NCBI RefSeq assembly: GCF_027622945.1
Contig: NZ_JAPZVQ010000018.1
Coordinates: 1-64,000, forward strand
Reading direction: 5' to 3'
DNA: 64,000 bases
From: Glycomyces lechevalierae
GTDB lineage: Bacteria > Actinomycetota > Actinomycetes > Mycobacteriales > Micromonosporaceae
The notes below the pieces were generated by a model. That model had not been told where the DNA came from, searched no databases, and saw only the letters and a list, made by a program, of their open reading frames with translations. A program made the translations under genes and the position numbers. Below, piece after piece: positions 8,221 through 15,549 of the stretch; positions within the stretch are counted from its first letter, which is position 1; each line of letters starts with the position of its first letter.

Positions 8221-8607
8221 ATGAGATTTGTGGTGCGGTTGGTCTTGACGGCGCTGGCGCTGTGGCTGGCCACGGCGATCGTGGGCGGCATCCACTTGTA
8301 CGGCGACTCGGTGCTGGAGCGGTTCTTCTCGCTCGTGCTGGTGGCCTTGGTGTTCACGGTGGTGAACACGTTCGTGAAGCCGCTGATCATGCTGATCGGG
8401 TGCGCGCTGTACGTGTTGACGCTGGGCCTGTTCGGGCTGGTGGTGAACGCGCTGATGTTCTGGTTGACCGGCTGGGTCTCGGAGCAGCTCTCGCTGGGCT
8501 TCTACGTGGACGGGTTCTGGCCGGCGTTCTGGGGCGCGATCATCGTGTCGCTGGCGATGTGGCTGATGGACCTGCTGGCGCCGCGCAAGCCGGCGGCCGA
8601 GGAGTAG
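8221..8607 (+). CDS. Four-helix membrane protein, phage-holin superfamily IV type
   Basis: The 128-residue protein consists almost wholly of four hydrophobic helices, about residues 1-23, 34-57, 62-88 and 97-120, ending in a short charged tail. The pattern FVKPLIMLIGC...YVLTLGLFGLVVNALMFWLTGW fits the family often named mycobacterial 4-TMS phage holin (PF04020); its job in chromosomes is not known. The ATG at 8221 is chosen because residues before it are non-hydrophobic. It is divergent from pstB and ends in a strong bidirectional hairpin. Confidence 0.85.
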   Translation: MRFVVRLVLTALALWLATAIVGGIHLYGDSVLERFFSLVLVALVFTVVNTFVKPLIMLIGCALYVLTLGLFGLVVNALMFWLTGWVSEQLSLGFYVDGFWPAFWGAIIVSLAMWLMDLLAPRKPAAEE

Positions 8608-8618
8608 CGGGCGTGCGA

Positions 8619-8648
8619 AACGGGGGCGGCCGTGCGGCCGCCCCCGTT
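8619..8648. terminator. Bidirectional terminator
   Basis: A perfect 13-bp stem, AACGGGGGCGGCC with GGCCGCCCCCGTT (8619-8631 with 8636-8648), lies between the convergent holin-like gene and the 8663-9136 gene. It ends in TT and AA on the two strands, so it can serve both. Confidence 0.75.
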
Positions 8649-8662
8649 CTGCGTTCTCGGCC

Positions 8663-9136
8663 CTAGAAGGGCAGTCCTGTGGACGGTCCTGTGGGGACGT
8701 CGCGGACGTTCTTGTCGCGCTTGGCGTTCTTGGCGGGGCTCGCGGCGTTGAAGGGCATGGGGCCCTGCGGTCCGGGTGCCTTGCCGAGTCGGCGGCGCAT
8801 GATGTTCAGGTTGTGCAGTCCGGCGAGCGCGTAGGTGCGGATCCGGGCGAACTGCTTGGCCTTCTTGGCGGTCTTGAGTTTCTCGACCGCGTTGTAGTGG
8901 AGTTTCCGCGCGCGGTCGAGGGCCGCTGCGGCTTCGAGGTCGCCCACGGAGACCGGGGCGATCTTGAGCTGGTTGCCGAGGAGTTCGGTCCAGGCTTCGG
9001 CGTCGGCCTTGGCCCTGACTTTTCGTCGGCGCTTGGTCTCGATGATGGATCGCAGGCCGAGAACGGCTGCGAAGATGAGGACGATCGCGACGATTGCGAT
9101 GAACGCGATGGCAGAGGTTTCAATGGCGTCTTTCAT
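8663..9136 (-). CDS. Small single-pass membrane protein of unknown function
   Basis: I do not recognise the family. An N-terminal helix (AIAFIAIVAIVLIFAAVLGL, about residues 9-28) is followed by a very basic, Ala/Lys-rich cytoplasmic part that is probably alpha-helical, and a Pro/Asn-rich tail. The ATG at 9136 is preferred over the GTG two codons upstream, since a GGGGGG Shine-Dalgarno stretch lies 5-6 bases before it. The gene ends at a shared hairpin. Upstream is a 328-bp non-coding stretch facing the CDF exporter. Confidence 0.7.
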   Translation of the reverse strand: MKDAIETSAIAFIAIVAIVLIFAAVLGLRSIIETKRRRKVRAKADAEAWTELLGNQLKIAPVSVGDLEAAAALDRARKLHYNAVEKLKTAKKAKQFARIRTYALAGLHNLNIMRRRLGKAPGPQGPMPFNAASPAKNAKRDKNVRDVPTGPSTGLPF

Positions 9137-9330
9137 CGTCACCCCCCGTGACCAGTGCTGATGATGTTGGTACGAATATTATTCCATTCCCGCCCCGCAT
9201 TTGTGAAAGTCCCCCTGGTTCGGGCGATTTCATCTGCGCCGCACAGAAATGCCGCGGATCGGGCGTCCCACGGCGGGCGGTTTTGGGGTTCCAAGTACCC
9301 GGAAATGCCGATGTCGAACCGCCCCGTCCC

Positions 9331-9354
9331 AACATATGCAATAGTGCGCATGTT
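9331..9354 (+). promoter_or_regulatory. Inverted repeat upstream of the CDF exporter, possible metal-sensor operator
   Basis: AACATATGCA (9331-9340), ATAG spacer, TGCGCATGTT (9345-9354): the arms match at 8 of 10 positions. Imperfect palindromes with ATATG-type half-sites are typical of ArsR/SmtB metal sensors. It lies 111 bp before the CDF start and is the only AT-rich symmetrical element in the 9137-9464 gap. No sensor gene is adjacent, so the regulator is unknown. Confidence 0.4.
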
Positions 9355-9464
9355 AGCATTCGATGACGGCGGGGACTCCACCGCCGAGGCCCGGTTCGCC
9401 GCTTGGCGACGCCTGCGAGCCATAGATTCGTGCTACCCGCACCGAGATGAAGGGGGCCGCCCGC

Positions 9465-10376
9465 ATGGGCCACGACCACTCACACGCCGGAGCCGCCTCG
9501 CTCGGCTCACGCCACCAAGGCCGGCTGTGGCTCGCCCTCGGCCTGGCGCTCGCCGTGATGGCCGCGGAGGCGGTCGCCGCCTGGTACACCCATTCGCTGG
9601 CCCTGCTCTCGGACGCCGGGCACGTCGCCGGCGACGCCCTCGGGATCGCGATGGCGCTCGCGGCGATCATCGCGGTGCGCCGCTCGGGCGGGCGCCCGCG
9701 CCGCACCTACGGGATGTACCGGCTCGAAGTGCTGGCGGCGCTGGCGAACACGGTGCTGCTCTTCGGCGTGGCCGGTTTCGTCATCATGCAGGCCGTGCGC
9801 CGCCTCGGCGAGCAGCCCGAGGTCGAGTCCGGGCCGATGCTCGCGGTGGCCGTGTTCGGCCTGGCGGCGAACGTCACGTCCCTGCTCCTATTGCGTTCTG
9901 CCGCCACCGAGTCGATCAACGTGCGCGGCGCGTATGTCGAGGTCCTGGGCGACGCGATCGCCTCGCTCGGCGTGATCGCCGCCGCGGTGTTCATCGCCTT
10001 CACCGGCTGGTACGCGGCGGACTCCGTGGTCGCCGTCGGCGTGGGCCTGTTCATCCTGCCGCGCGCCTACCGGCTGGGCCGCGACGCGCTGCGCATCCTC
10101 CTCCAGCACGCACCGGTCGGCGTCGACCCGAAGGCCGTCGAAAACGCATTGAATGCACTCGAAGGGGTGAAAGAAGTCCACGATCTCCATTTGTGGACTT
10201 TGACTTCGGGTATGGACGTCGCGACGGTGCATCTCGCGGTCGACGCGGGTGCCGACCCCGGAAGTGTCCTCGGCGACGCGCAGCGGACGCTGGCAGAACA
10301 ATTCGACATCGCGCACGCGACGGTCCAAATCGAGCCCGGGAGCGCGGAGGCCGCCTGCGGCACACCGCATTGGTGA
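9465..10376 (+). CDS. Cation diffusion facilitator (Zn/Co/Cd-type) exporter
   Basis: CDF proteins export divalent metals in exchange for protons. The His-rich N-terminus (GHDHSHAG) is followed by six membrane helices. The metal site motifs are visible: HSLALLSDAGHVAGD in helix II (D and HxxxD) and GAYVEVLGDAIAS in helix V. A cytoplasmic C-terminal domain with VHDLHLWTLTSGM is the typical CDF dimer domain. Overall it is close to the CzcD/ZitB group. The ATG at 9465 follows GAAGGGGG, while the upstream ATG at 9447 lacks support. An inverted repeat at 9331-9354 may be its operator. Confidence 0.93.
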   Translation: MGHDHSHAGAASLGSRHQGRLWLALGLALAVMAAEAVAAWYTHSLALLSDAGHVAGDALGIAMALAAIIAVRRSGGRPRRTYGMYRLEVLAALANTVLLFGVAGFVIMQAVRRLGEQPEVESGPMLAVAVFGLAANVTSLLLLRSAATESINVRGAYVEVLGDAIASLGVIAAAVFIAFTGWYAADSVVAVGVGLFILPRAYRLGRDALRILLQHAPVGVDPKAVENALNALEGVKEVHDLHLWTLTSGMDVATVHLAVDAGADPGSVLGDAQRTLAEQFDIAHATVQIEPGSAEAACGTPHW

Positions 10377-10498
10377 AGCGCGGCAGTCGTTCTGTCCGGT
10401 ACCTGATATTGACGGATAGTCGACGATCGCCTTGTTGCGCAATGGTTAAGCTCGACACCGTCCTGGGGACTCGAATGCTCCTTGGAAGGAGGAGATCC

Positions 10499-10672
10499 AT
10501 GTTGACCCACACATGGAGGAAGAGCAGCAGGTCAGGCCCCAATGGGGCCTGCGTGGAGGCCAGGCTCGCGGAAGCGGCCGTGGAGATCAGGGACACCAAG
10601 CTGACGGTGAGCCCGATCCTGCGCGCCAGCCGAGCCGACTGGCGTTCGCTGCTGCGGACAACCGGCAGGTAA
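10499..10672 (+). CDS. DUF397 family protein
   Basis: A 57-residue protein with the DUF397 pattern: W-RKSSRSGPNGACVE near the N-terminus, VEIRDTK in the middle and RASRADWRSLL at the end. DUF397 proteins are small partners of XRE/DUF5753 regulators in actinomycetes (BldB/WhiJ-like systems). A strong GGAAGGAGGAG precedes the ATG. Its likely partner regulator lies convergently at 10734-11615, whereas the two are usually in tandem. Confidence 0.88.
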   Translation: MLTHTWRKSSRSGPNGACVEARLAEAAVEIRDTKLTVSPILRASRADWRSLLRTTGR

Positions 10673-10685
10673 GAAGGACGGGCGA

Positions 10686-10721
10686 GGGGGCGGATGCGGA
10701 ATCGGTTCCGCGTCCGCCCCC
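10686..10721. terminator. Bidirectional hairpin between the DUF397 and XRE genes
   Basis: GGGGGCGGA (10686-10694) pairs with TCCGCCCCC (10713-10721), with further pairing inside (GCGGAA/TTCCGC). It sits between the two convergent stops. Confidence 0.65.
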
Positions 10722-10733
10722 TTGCTGTGCCCG

Positions 10734-11615
10734 TTAAAGCGAGGACTTGAGGTTCTGGGCCTGCTGCTCGATGAACTCGAGACTGCGGCCCGGGTCGAGC
10801 GCGGCCGAGCGCAGGTACCCGAAGATCTCGTGGAAGGGCTGCACGTCAGCGCCCTCCTCGTACACGTCGCCGTTGTGGCCTTCGATGTAGACCACGTCCG
10901 GGTGGCGGTAGCCGGGGTCGACCTCGCCTTCAAGCGGGCCGAAGCCGAGGATCGTGAACGAGGAGAGCATGCCGGGGTAGGCGCCGCCCTCGAACGGCAG
11001 CACCTGGAGGTGCACGTTCGGGAGCGAGCCGAGCTCGAGCAGGTTCTGCAACTGGTCGATCATGACCTTCGGGCCGCCGAGCACGCGGCGGATGGCGGCC
11101 TCGTCGATGACGTTCCAGATCTTCAGGTCCCCGCGCAGCCGCTGCTGGCGCTCCATGCGCAGGTCGATCCGCTCGGTCATGAACCGCTGCGACTGCTCCG
11201 GGACCATCCCGAAAGTGGCCGTGGCGTACTCGCGGGTCTGCAAGAGGCCGTTGATGATCAGGCCGTCGTAGACGTTCAGGCTGGAGGCGTCCTGCTCCAG
11301 CCCGATGTAGGTGGCGTACGGCGGGGAGATGGTGTCGGAGTACCGGGCCCACCAGCCGCGCTTGCGGCCGTCCCGGGCCAGGCGCACCAGCTCGTCCACG
11401 AGGTCGGAGTCCTCGACGCCGTAGACCTCGACGAGGGCCTGGACGTCGCGGGGCTTGATCCCGACCCGGCCGAGTTCCATCCGGTAGATCGTGGAGCTGG
11501 TGACCTCGAGGGCCGCGGCGGCGTCGTTGGCGTCCTTTCCGGACTTCTCGCGCAGGTCCCGGAGGATCTTCCCGGCTCGGCGGCGGCGGACAGTGGGACT
11601 GCCGGTCGAAGGCAT
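10734..11615 (-). CDS. XRE-family regulator with DUF5753
   Basis: This is an actinomycete-type DNA-binding regulator. The N-terminal helix-turn-helix spans about residues 12-65 (LRDLREKSG...DAAAALEVTSSTIYRMELGRVGIKPRDVQALVEVYGV). The rest is DUF5753, with WWARYSDTISPPYATYIGLEQDA and the conserved GLLQTREYA. The ATG at 11615 is chosen because GGGAGG lies 8 bases upstream; a start 20 codons earlier (11675) has no ribosome site. Such regulators pair with DUF397 proteins, here the convergent gene at 10499-10672. Confidence 0.9.
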   Translation of the reverse strand: MPSTGSPTVRRRRAGKILRDLREKSGKDANDAAAALEVTSSTIYRMELGRVGIKPRDVQALVEVYGVEDSDLVDELVRLARDGRKRGWWARYSDTISPPYATYIGLEQDASSLNVYDGLIINGLLQTREYATATFGMVPEQSQRFMTERIDLRMERQQRLRGDLKIWNVIDEAAIRRVLGGPKVMIDQLQNLLELGSLPNVHLQVLPFEGGAYPGMLSSFTILGFGPLEGEVDPGYRHPDVVYIEGHNGDVYEEGADVQPFHEIFGYLRSAALDPGRSLEFIEQQAQNLKSSL

Positions 11616-12039
11616 CGCCTTGCCTCCCAACTTCTTCGGCAGATCGCTCTCAGCGTTGTCGTTCGATGTTCCCATTTGACACCCTGATCTCTCCGGATTC
11701 GGTGAGGACGCACCGAGAGAGGTGGAGGACTTCTGGACCGCTCACCCGGTAACGTCAGCTGTTCTCAACTGCGGCCGCCGGCGTCGCCGAGACCGATCGT
11801 CCGAGTCTCGCCTGCGCGGCCGCGGGGCGGGAGGAATCGCCACCCGATCCGGTTATACCTCTTGCATCCAAATTCTGCATGTGCAATTCTACTGTACGGA
11901 GGGGCTATCCGCCTCCCCTCGACTGTACCGATTCGACACCGCGACTCGGCATCGACCAGGTCACACCGGACCTTGACGCCCGGATACCAAGGGCCACAAG
12001 CGATCCCAACCCATCGAAAGTTCTGAAAGGCAGCCCGCC
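11616..12039. promoter_or_regulatory. 424-bp divergent intergenic region with an AT-rich operator-like stretch
   Basis: No gene is supported. Positions 11852-11900 are much more AT-rich than their surroundings and contain TTGCA (11862-11866) and its inverted copy TGCAA (11882-11886), 15 bases apart, plus repeated ATTCT. Its position between the XRE regulator and the 12040 gene suggests an auto-regulatory operator. This is inference. Confidence 0.35.
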
Positions 12040-12342
12040 TTGCGAAGTCCGTACACACTCGACAACCCCCCGCCGGACGAGCCGCCCAGCGAAGTGCTGG
12101 TGCCGAGCCTCTGGCGCGTGCAGGCCCGCTGGTGGAAGCGGCACACCCCCGCCCTCGACCAGCGCAGCACCAAGCACCCCGTCTGCGGGCACTGCAGCCA
12201 GTCCTGGCCCTGCCACTCGTGGGCGTGCTGGGACGGCCAGCTCGGCCAGGCCGTCGCCGGTCAGACCCTCCCCTGCCCCCTCCCCGAACCCGCGACCTCC
12301 GTGCACGCCATCGGCGCCGTCGTCGCCGCCGCCAAGTCCTAG
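12040..12342 (+). CDS. Small Cys/His/Trp-rich protein
   Basis: The 100-residue frame starts at a TTG preceded by GAAAGG at 10 bases. It holds a dense cluster CGHCSQSWPCHSWACWDGQ (about residues 49-67), which could bind zinc or a metal cluster. I do not recognise the family; similar small proteins occur next to XRE regulators in actinomycetes, as far as I recall. It is divergent from the XRE gene. A GC-rich hairpin (about 12349-12373) follows the stop. Confidence 0.55.
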   Translation: MRSPYTLDNPPPDEPPSEVLVPSLWRVQARWWKRHTPALDQRSTKHPVCGHCSQSWPCHSWACWDGQLGQAVAGQTLPCPLPEPATSVHAIGAVVAAAKS

Positions 12343-12545
12343 CGGCCGGCGCCGCGGGCGGATCGCGGCGCCGAAAAATCCTCGATCGGGCCGAAGTTCG
12401 CCCGATCCAGCGCGTAGCCTCAGCCGCCGCCGTTCGTTAGTCCCTCAGAACTGGTCCGACACTGGACGAAACGACGCTCGCCGACTTCGCCAAGAGCTGC
12501 GAAATCACGGCCCGCGAGCTTCGCCGAGGAGGGGAAAGCCGCCGG

Positions 12546-14336
12546 ATGCTGAGCACTCGCAACCTCAAGCCTGGCGTGGTCCTGGACGGGCGGTACCGGC
12601 TCGAACGCCGCATCGGCGGCGGTGGCATGGGCGACGTCTGGGAGGGCGTCGACACGATCCTCTGGCGCACGGTCGCGATCAAGGTCCTCCTCGCCGACCT
12701 CGTGGACGACCGCGGTTTCCGCGAGCGCTTCCGCCGCGAGGCCCGCGCGATCGCCGTCATGCAGGGACCCGGCGTCGTCGAGGTCTACGACTACGGCGAG
12801 ATCGAGGACGAGGACGCCCAGCTCGCGTACCTGATCATGGAGTACGTCGACGGCAAGCCGCTCTCGCGCCTGCTCGGCCTGTGGGGCAAGCTCAGCCCGG
12901 CCGACTCGCTCCGCGTCGTCGGCGGCGTCGCCGAGGCGCTGCACGTGGCCCACAGCGCCGGAATCGTGCACCGGGACATCAAGCCCGGCAACATCCTCGT
13001 GCGCGCGGACGGCTCGGTCGTCCTGGTGGACTTCGGGATCGCGCGCGTGAGCCACAACCTGACCCTCACGACCACCGGAGTCGTGCTCGGCACGGTCACC
13101 TACATGTCCCCCGAGCAGGCCGCCGGCGAGAACCTCACACCCGCTTCGGACCTGTACTCGCTCGGAGTCGTCGCCCACCAGTGCCTGGCGGGCTCGCCGC
13201 CGTTCAAGGCCGACACCCCGCTCGGGGTGCTCTCCGCGCACCTGCGCAACGCACCGCCGCTGCTGCCCGCCGAGATCCCGTACGAGGTCACCGAGATCGT
13301 GCGCCGCTCGCTCCAGAAGGACCCGTCGGCCCGCTGGACCGATGCCGCCGAACTCGCCGAGGCCTGCGCCGAGACGCGCGCGGCGATGCTCGCCAACCGC
13401 GCTCCCGCCATGGCGCGCACCAGGGTCCAGCCCGCGCGACCGGCCGCGATCGGCAGCGGCGCGGTGAGCGCCGTGGGCCCGCCTTCGGGCACGCACCGGC
13501 GGCACGAGGGCGACATGGGCGCGCGCGTCGGCCCGCAGCCGGCGCATCAGACCGGACCGCAACCACTGCCGCGCGCGACCTCGACGCCGCACGAGCCGCA
13601 CCCGTCCACGCCGCCGCACACGGACGGGCACACGCTGCCGCCGTTCACCGGCGCGCACACCGGGGCGCACGCGGTGGCCCCGCCGACCGGGCCCACCGGC
13701 GCGGCGCCGGTGCCCGCAGACGAGGCGCCTCGACGCCGCCGCGGCCTGTGGAGGGCACTGGCCGGAACGCTCACTGCGGTGGCGGCCATCACCGCCATCG
13801 CGATCACGCTGCCGTGGGGCGAGGACGACCCGACCGGCACGCTGCCGACCGGCGAGACCGGCCTCGACGGCGCCGAAGTCCAAGGCCAGGACGGCGACGG
13901 CGGTTTCTGGGAGGGCGGCGGCGACGACGGCGAGGACGAGGAGCCCTCGGCCGACCCGAGCGAGACCGCGACGGACGCGGGCGCGTCGCAGCCCGCCGAG
14001 GGCACGGCTTCGGCCGGACCCTCGCTCACGCCGAGCGGCGCGCCGAGCACTTCGGAGAGCCCGTCCCCGCCGCCGCCCGCGAAGACGTCGGTGCCGAACG
14101 TGGTCACGCAGTCCGAGGCCGACGCGCGCTCCCGCATCGAGGAATCGGGCCTGGTCGCGGCGGTCGACTACGAGGGCGAAGGCGAGACCCGCTGCGGTGT
14201 GGTGCGCCAGTCCCCCAGCGGCGGAAGCGAAGTCGAAGAGGGCACCACGGTCCAGCTGACGGTGAAGCGCGCGGCGGACGCCGAAGGATGCAAGCCCGAG
14301 TCGGACCAGACGGAAGCCCCGAACGAGGAGCAGTAG
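12546..14336 (+). CDS. Membrane Ser/Thr protein kinase with one PASTA domain
   Basis: A Hanks-type kinase that phosphorylates proteins on Ser/Thr from the inner face of the membrane. The kinase domain (about residues 15-285) has the Gly loop IGGGGMGDVWEG, the lysine in VAIKVL, catalytic HRDIKPGN (about 140), DFG (about 160) and the SPEQAAGE activation segment. A long Pro/His/Thr-rich linker follows, then a membrane helix (about 400-420), an acidic outer spacer, and a PASTA domain (about 514-580: VPNVVTQSEADARSRIEESG). One PASTA unit is fewer than the three or four in PknB of cell-division clusters. A purine-rich AGGAGGGGAAA precedes the ATG. Confidence 0.93.
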   Translation: MLSTRNLKPGVVLDGRYRLERRIGGGGMGDVWEGVDTILWRTVAIKVLLADLVDDRGFRERFRREARAIAVMQGPGVVEVYDYGEIEDEDAQLAYLIMEYVDGKPLSRLLGLWGKLSPADSLRVVGGVAEALHVAHSAGIVHRDIKPGNILVRADGSVVLVDFGIARVSHNLTLTTTGVVLGTVTYMSPEQAAGENLTPASDLYSLGVVAHQCLAGSPPFKADTPLGVLSAHLRNAPPLLPAEIPYEVTEIVRRSLQKDPSARWTDAAELAEACAETRAAMLANRAPAMARTRVQPARPAAIGSGAVSAVGPPSGTHRRHEGDMGARVGPQPAHQTGPQPLPRATSTPHEPHPSTPPHTDGHTLPPFTGAHTGAHAVAPPTGPTGAAPVPADEAPRRRRGLWRALAGTLTAVAAITAIAITLPWGEDDPTGTLPTGETGLDGAEVQGQDGDGGFWEGGGDDGEDEEPSADPSETATDAGASQPAEGTASAGPSLTPSGAPSTSESPSPPPPAKTSVPNVVTQSEADARSRIEESGLVAAVDYEGEGETRCGVVRQSPSGGSEVEEGTTVQLTVKRAADAEGCKPESDQTEAPNEEQ

Positions 14337-14411
14337 CGCTCGGTCTGATTGGACGATGAGTCGGCGCTGACCTGAGATTCACCGCGTCGAGCTCGCTGAG
14401 CAAGGTGTCGC

Positions 14412-14516
14412 GGCCAACGGCCAACGGCCAACGGCCAACGGCCAACGGCCAACGGCCAACGGCCAACGGCCAACGGCCAACGGCCAACGGCCAACGGCCA
14501 ACGGCCAACGGCCAAC
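14412..14516. repeat. Tandem repeat: 15 exact copies of GGCCAAC
   Basis: The 7-base unit GGCCAAC is repeated 15 times without error, plus a partial GG. Because 7 is not a multiple of 3 and no frame contains a stop, long open frames appear on both strands, encoding repeats of ANGQRPT or AVGRWPL. They are artefacts. The array lies between the kinase stop (14336) and the NmrA-like gene (14642). Exact identity of all copies suggests recent slippage and variable copy number. Confidence 0.97.
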
Positions 14517-14641
14517 GGGATGATGATCCGCTTCGGCCCGGCTCGGGGTCCTGCGACCGGGTTCACAACCTCGAATTGTCACGAAGCAGGGCGCTGATCG
14601 ATCTAGGAGTCAACACCGTTCGACTCGAAGGGAACTCCCCC

Positions 14642-15478
14642 ATGATCGTCATCATCGGCGCCACCGGACCGGTCGGCCGCTCCGCCATGGAACTGCTGCG
14701 CGAGGCCGGACACGCTGTCACCGCCGTCACCCGCAACCCGGCCGCGCTCCTGCCGGAAGGCGTGCGCGTCATCAACGCCGACCCGTCGCAGCCGGGCTCG
14801 CTCGACGAGCACTGGGAGGGCGTCGAAGGCGTCCTGCTCAGCCCCCGCGCAGCCGGGCCCGAGGCCGCGAACCTGCTGAAAACCGCTGCAGCCCAAGGCG
14901 TGCAGCGTGTGGCCGTGATCTCCTCGGCCACGGTCGTCCACCCGGCGGGAGAGCCGCGGTTCGCCGCCGGCTTCGTCGCCGCCGAGCGCGCGGCGGAGGA
15001 CTCCGGCCTGGCGTGGACGCACCTGCGCTGCACGGACTTCGCCACCAACACCCTCGCCTGGGCCCCGCAGATCCCCAGCGGCGCAGTGCGCGGCGCCTAC
15101 GCGAAGGCCGCCTCGTCCACGATCCACGAGCGCGACATCGCCGCCGTCGCCGTCAAGGCCCTCACCGAGAGCGGGCACGAGCACCGCTCCTACGTGATCA
15201 CCGGACCCGAATCACTGACCCAGACGCAGAAGGTGCGGCTGATCGGCGAGGCGATCGGCCGGCACCTCGAGTTCGTCGAGCTCGCGCCCGAGCAGGTGCG
15301 GGCCGCGATGCTCGCCCAGGGCCTGCCCGAGGAGATCCCCGCCCGGCTGCTCGGCTCGCTCGCCGACTTCGCCCGCGAGGCCGGGCCGAGCACCGACGCG
15401 GTCGAGCGCGTGCTCGGGCGGCCCGCGTCGACGTTCGGGCAGTGGGCCGTCGAGCACGCCGCCGCGTTCGGCGGCTGA
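14642..15478 (+). CDS. NmrA-like NAD(P)-binding protein
   Basis: An atypical short-chain dehydrogenase/NmrA-type protein of 278 residues. The N-terminal Rossmann motif is IIGATGPVGRSAMELL. SSATVV and the late HERDIAAVAVKAL are typical of NmrA/isoflavone-reductase-like proteins that read NAD(P)H state or reduce small molecules; substrate unknown. The ATG at 14642 follows GAAGGGAA and puts the Rossmann strand at the N-terminus. A longer in-frame extension to 14405 would read through the 7-bp repeats and is rejected. A hairpin follows the stop. Confidence 0.85.
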   Translation: MIVIIGATGPVGRSAMELLREAGHAVTAVTRNPAALLPEGVRVINADPSQPGSLDEHWEGVEGVLLSPRAAGPEAANLLKTAAAQGVQRVAVISSATVVHPAGEPRFAAGFVAAERAAEDSGLAWTHLRCTDFATNTLAWAPQIPSGAVRGAYAKAASSTIHERDIAAVAVKALTESGHEHRSYVITGPESLTQTQKVRLIGEAIGRHLEFVELAPEQVRAAMLAQGLPEEIPARLLGSLADFAREAGPSTDAVERVLGRPASTFGQWAVEHAAAFGG

Positions 15479-15494
15479 GCGGCGCGGACGCGAA

Positions 15495-15526
15495 AGCGCC
15501 CAGCGGCCTTCCGGTCGCCGGGCGCT
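15495..15526. terminator. Hairpin between two convergent genes
   Basis: AGCGCCC (15495-15501) pairs with GGGCGCT (15520-15526), with partial inner pairing. It lies between the NmrA-like gene and the UPF0182 gene, which converge here. Confidence 0.5.
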
Positions 15527-15549
15527 GCTTCACTTGCGGGGCAAGGCCG

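Noticed and set aside
14412..14516. CRISPR array
   Set aside because: The repeats are 7 bp with no spacers. No array with unique spacers and no cas gene was seen anywhere in the window.
14405..15478. A 357-residue frame with an N-terminal repeat of ANGQRPT fused to the NmrA-like protein
   Set aside because: The repeat unit is 7 bp with no stops in any frame, so open frames arise on both strands. The Rossmann fold starts at 14642, which has its own ribosome site.
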